A stretch of DNA of 33,800 nucleotides from Rhizobium sp. Q54 (GTDB lineage: Bacteria; Pseudomonadota; Alphaproteobacteria; Rhizobiales; Aestuariivirgaceae): positions 1 through 33,800 of the forward strand of contig CAMDBX010000039.1 in assembly GCA_945889445.1 (NCBI GenBank), in the 5' to 3' direction. Both the position numbers and the translations under genes were made by a program. Of the stretch, positions 31,852 to 33,800 are shown in pieces. The notes under the pieces were generated by a model. That model worked only from the letters and a program-made list of their open reading frames with translations, was not told where the DNA came from and searched no databases. Every line of letters begins with the position of its first letter. Positions within the stretch are counted from its first letter, which is position 1.

Positions 31852-32133
31852 TCAGTAGTCGAGGTTGTTATCGTCCGGGTCGCCCGGGTTCTGCTCGTTC
31901 TCTAGGTTGAAGAGGCGGCTGTCGAACTGCTTCTGGTTGAGGTTCCGGTTGTAGACCTCGGACTGGTAGATATCGACCTGGGCGTTGAACTTGCTCTCCT
32001 CGCTGTCCAGCGGCGGTATCGGATTCTGCCCCACGGCATAATCCTGGCCCATGGGAATGAAATTCTCATCCGCCAGGGTTGGCAACGACGCAACGGCGAG
32101 AAGGGCTCCGGCCGCAAGCAGGGAATAACGCAT
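31852..32133 (-). CDS. Small secreted acidic protein of unknown function
   Basis: A 93-residue protein with signal peptide (YSLLAAGALLAVASLPTLA, cleavage after LA). The mature chain is acidic and polar, rich in Asn, Asp and Gln, with aromatic residues spaced along it (MGQDYAVGQNPIPPLD, IYQSEVYNRNLNQKQF) and ends NNLDY. No domain recognised. GGAG lies 7 bases before ATG 32133 and a good terminator follows, so it is a true single-gene unit. Confidence 0.72.
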   Translation of the reverse strand: MRYSLLAAGALLAVASLPTLADENFIPMGQDYAVGQNPIPPLDSEESKFNAQVDIYQSEVYNRNLNQKQFDSRLFNLENEQNPGDPDDNNLDY

Positions 32134-32240
32134 GTTCAACTCCGTTCGCAAATCAGCTTAGTCCAGATTTGCCCGGAAAACATCTACAATCCGTGACTGC
32201 AAATGGCAACGGTTGAGTGGTCCGGGGGGCGCTCGGCGGC

Positions 32241-33275
32241 TCAGTCGTTGAACTGTACCTCGTCGATGAGCTTGGAGGCCTGCGGCTCCAGCCGGGCGAT
32301 TTCGGCGACGTTCAGCGTGTCCGGCGTGAAGGCGCCCCAGGAGGTGACGACTTCGTTGGCCGGCACACTGGGGTTCACCGGATACTCGAAATTGGCGTTG
32401 GCATAGACGGCCTGCGCCTCGTCACTCGCCAGGAACTCCATGAGCTTCAGGGCGTTGTCCTTGTTCGGCGCGTTGGCGGCGAGCAGCATGCCGGAGATGT
32501 TTACATGGGTGCCGAAGTCGGGCGATGACGGGAATACGATCTTCACCGATTTGGCCCATTCCTTTTGCTCGGGTTCCTTATGCTCGGTCAGCATCTTGCC
32601 CATGTAATAGGTATTGGCCAGAGCCAGGTCGCACTCGCCCGCAAACACGCTTTTGGCCTGGCTGCGGTCGTTGCCCGAAGGCTTGACGGCGAGGTTGGCC
32701 TTCAGTCCCTTCAGCCATTCACGCGTAAAGTCTTCGCCCTTGTGGGCGATCATTGCCGCGACGAGGCCGAGGTTATAGGGGTGGTTGCCGGGCCGCATGC
32801 AGATCTTGCCCTTCCACTTGGCGTCGGCCAGTTCCTCGTAGGTGATGGCGCTGATGGGCGCTCGCTCACGCGAGGCATAGACGACGCGAGCCCGCATGGT
32901 GAGGCCGAACCACTGGTTGTCCTTGTCACGCAGGTTGGCAGGAACCTTCTCAAGGATCAGCGGATTATTGACGGGTTGGGCGAGGCCACGGTCGGCGGCC
33001 TCCACCAGGCGGCCGGCATCGGCGGTGAGCAGCACATCGGCCGGGCTGTTGCGGCCCTCCTGGGCCAGGCGCTCGACCAGGCCGTTGTCGGCGAAGACGG
33101 CGCGCACCTCGATGCCGGTCTTGGCGGTGAAGGCCTCGAGCAGCGGGTTGATGAGGGCGGGCTGGCGGTAGGTGTAGACATTGACCACCCCATCGGCCCT
33201 GGCCTGCGGCGCCGCCGCAGCGGCAATGGCAAGGCCGAGCACAAGGCCCAGAAACTGGCGGCGGGTGGTGGACAT
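32241..33275 (-). CDS. fbpA: Fe(3+) ABC transporter periplasmic binding protein
   Basis: A 344-residue ferric-binding protein of the FbpA/FutA/AfuA family delivering Fe3+ to an FbpB-FbpC permease. Tat-type signal (TTRRQFLGLVLGLAIAAA, cleavage after ARA). The mature protein begins VVNVYTYRQ with the first Tyr; the iron-ligand Tyr pair is Tyr223-Tyr224 (ANTYYMGK). NPLLEAFTAKTGI, PADVLLTADAGRL and FGTHVNISGMLL are family blocks. AAGGAG precedes ATG 33275. No permease or ATPase gene is in the window, so it is an orphan here. A palindrome resembling an Irr box lies 92 bases upstream, suggesting iron control. Confidence 0.92.
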   Translation of the reverse strand: MSTTRRQFLGLVLGLAIAAAAAPQARADGVVNVYTYRQPALINPLLEAFTAKTGIEVRAVFADNGLVERLAQEGRNSPADVLLTADAGRLVEAADRGLAQPVNNPLILEKVPANLRDKDNQWFGLTMRARVVYASRERAPISAITYEELADAKWKGKICMRPGNHPYNLGLVAAMIAHKGEDFTREWLKGLKANLAVKPSGNDRSQAKSVFAGECDLALANTYYMGKMLTEHKEPEQKEWAKSVKIVFPSSPDFGTHVNISGMLLAANAPNKDNALKLMEFLASDEAQAVYANANFEYPVNPSVPANEVVTSWGAFTPDTLNVAEIARLEPQASKLIDEVQFND

Positions 33276-33312
33276 GGGCAACTCCTTCAATCCAGTCACG
33301 TTGTGATGCCGC

Positions 33313-33342
33313 TGTATGGCGCGGCTGGAGCCATCCTGTCAA
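33313..33342 (-). promoter_or_regulatory. Possible promoter of the Fe(3+)-binding protein gene
   Basis: On the minus strand TTGACA (33342-33337) is a perfect -35, and CATACA (33318-33313) is a fair -10 after an 18-base spacer. It lies about 38 bases upstream of the start codon. The Irr-like palindrome is 24 bases further upstream of the -35. Confidence 0.5.
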
Positions 33343-33366
33343 CAAAAACCGACTAAAATACTCGGG

Positions 33367-33383
33367 TTTAGAATGGTTCCAAA
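33367..33383. promoter_or_regulatory. Irr-box (ICE)-like palindrome
   Basis: TTTAGAA-TGG-TTCCAAA differs by one base from the perfect palindrome TTTAGAA-N3-TTCTAAA, which is the known iron control element bound by the Fur-family regulator Irr in Rhizobiales and relatives. It lies between the divergent Fe(3+)-binding protein gene and the small gene at 33444. Its place upstream of an iron-uptake gene supports the reading; binding is not shown. Confidence 0.6.
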
Positions 33384-33443
33384 CTGGAAGATCCCCCCGG
33401 ACCGGTCTATGGTGGTCCGATCAAAGAAGGAAACACCTGAGTC

Positions 33444-33650
33444 ATGGCATTCGAGCAATTGAAGGCGCAGATCGGCATGCTGCTGGGCGAGATGAATGAT
33501 CAGCCCGAGGACCTGCATGAACTCTACCAGCAGGTTCACCAGGAGCTGAGCCAGATGCGCGCCACCGGCATGGATCTTCCGGCTGACCTCGTGGAGTTGG
33601 AGCAGCGACTTCTTGCCGAGTTCCCGGTGGTTGCGCCGCCCAAGGCCTGA
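33444..33650 (+). CDS. Small acidic helical protein of unknown function
   Basis: A 68-residue protein, acidic and almost entirely helical by residue pattern (FEQLKAQIGMLLGEMND, LHELYQQVHQELSQMRATG, LVELEQRLLAEFP) with a proline-rich end. Small proteins of this kind occur in Rhizobiales genomes; no domain is known to me. GAAGGAAA is 13-20 bases upstream of the ATG, a little far for a ribosome binding site. It shares an upstream region, including the Irr-like palindrome, with the divergent Fe(3+)-binding protein gene. Confidence 0.65.
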   Translation: MAFEQLKAQIGMLLGEMNDQPEDLHELYQQVHQELSQMRATGMDLPADLVELEQRLLAEFPVVAPPKA

Positions 33651-33707
33651 GCCCTTACCACGGCAGGCTTGCATCCCCCGTCAAATCACGGCAAAAGGCC
33701 GCCAGCA

Positions 33708-33800
33708 GGAGACGTGGCCGAGAGGCTGAAGGCAACGGTTTGCTAAATCGTCATACGCTTTCAAGGCGTATCGAGGGTTCGAATCCCTCCGTCTCCGCCA
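33708..33800 (+). tRNA. tRNA-Ser (anticodon GCT)
   Basis: A 93-base class II tRNA: acceptor GGAGACG/CGTCTCC, anticodon stem ACGGT/ATCGT with loop TTGCTAA giving anticodon GCT, a long variable arm (ATACGCTTTCAAGGCGTAT hairpin), T-loop GTTCGAATC, discriminator G, encoded CCA that ends on the last base of the window. Confidence 0.96.

Overview
The window looks like chromosomal DNA of a GC-rich alphaproteobacterium, most likely in or near the order Hyphomicrobiales (Rhizobiales). The indications are a polyhydroxyalkanoate synthase-like start beside homoserine dehydrogenase and recJ, an NDUFS4-type complex I subunit, a two-domain cold shock protein, a CreA homologue, and a palindrome matching the Irr (iron control element) consensus. 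Most of it is ordinary core and accessory chromosome: four tRNA genes, tightly packed genes, many TTG/GTG starts, and no CRISPR array or intact mobile element.

Layout. 1-4340: a divergent phaC-like start, an EamA transporter, hom and recJ; a 31-base imperfect direct repeat brackets the transporter. 4344-6125: tRNA-Glu, then an AT-richer scar with a small secreted EF-hand protein, an IS3-family transposase fragment and a decayed thiamine-diphosphate enzyme. 6162-9650 (minus): a four-gene operon of formylglycine-generating enzyme, two small membrane proteins and a type I sulfatase. 9726-12734: a glycine-zipper protein, a GIY-YIG protein and a Tat-exported amidohydrolase. 12854-14294 (minus): an Hpt-like protein and a REC/HD-GYP protein, each apparently lacking its phosphorylatable residue.

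14546-18077: two small stress/envelope membrane proteins, a LysE exporter, a DUF2878 protein, a secreted protein, and an SDR-cupin pair. 18093-18249 is a palindromic intergenic repeat. 18275-21485: glyoxalase I and sirtuin (divergent), a double cold-shock protein, a DUF192 protein, tRNA-Pro, the NDUFS4-like subunit and tRNA-Arg. 21598-26710: a secreted phosphoesterase, an arsC remnant, an autotransporter with exact 85-codon repeats, and CreA. 26761-33800: cystathionine beta-lyase, gatB, a GST with a histone H1-like tail, a membrane EEP-family phosphohydrolase, a small secreted protein, an Fe3+-binding protein with an upstream Irr-like box, a small conserved protein, and tRNA-Ser at the right edge.

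The best candidates for something undescribed are the doubly degenerate phosphotransfer pair coupled to an intact HD-GYP domain, the sulfatase maturation operon with its unrecognised membrane protein, and the GST with a DNA-binding-like tail. All functions are inferred from sequence motifs read by eye; no database search was run.
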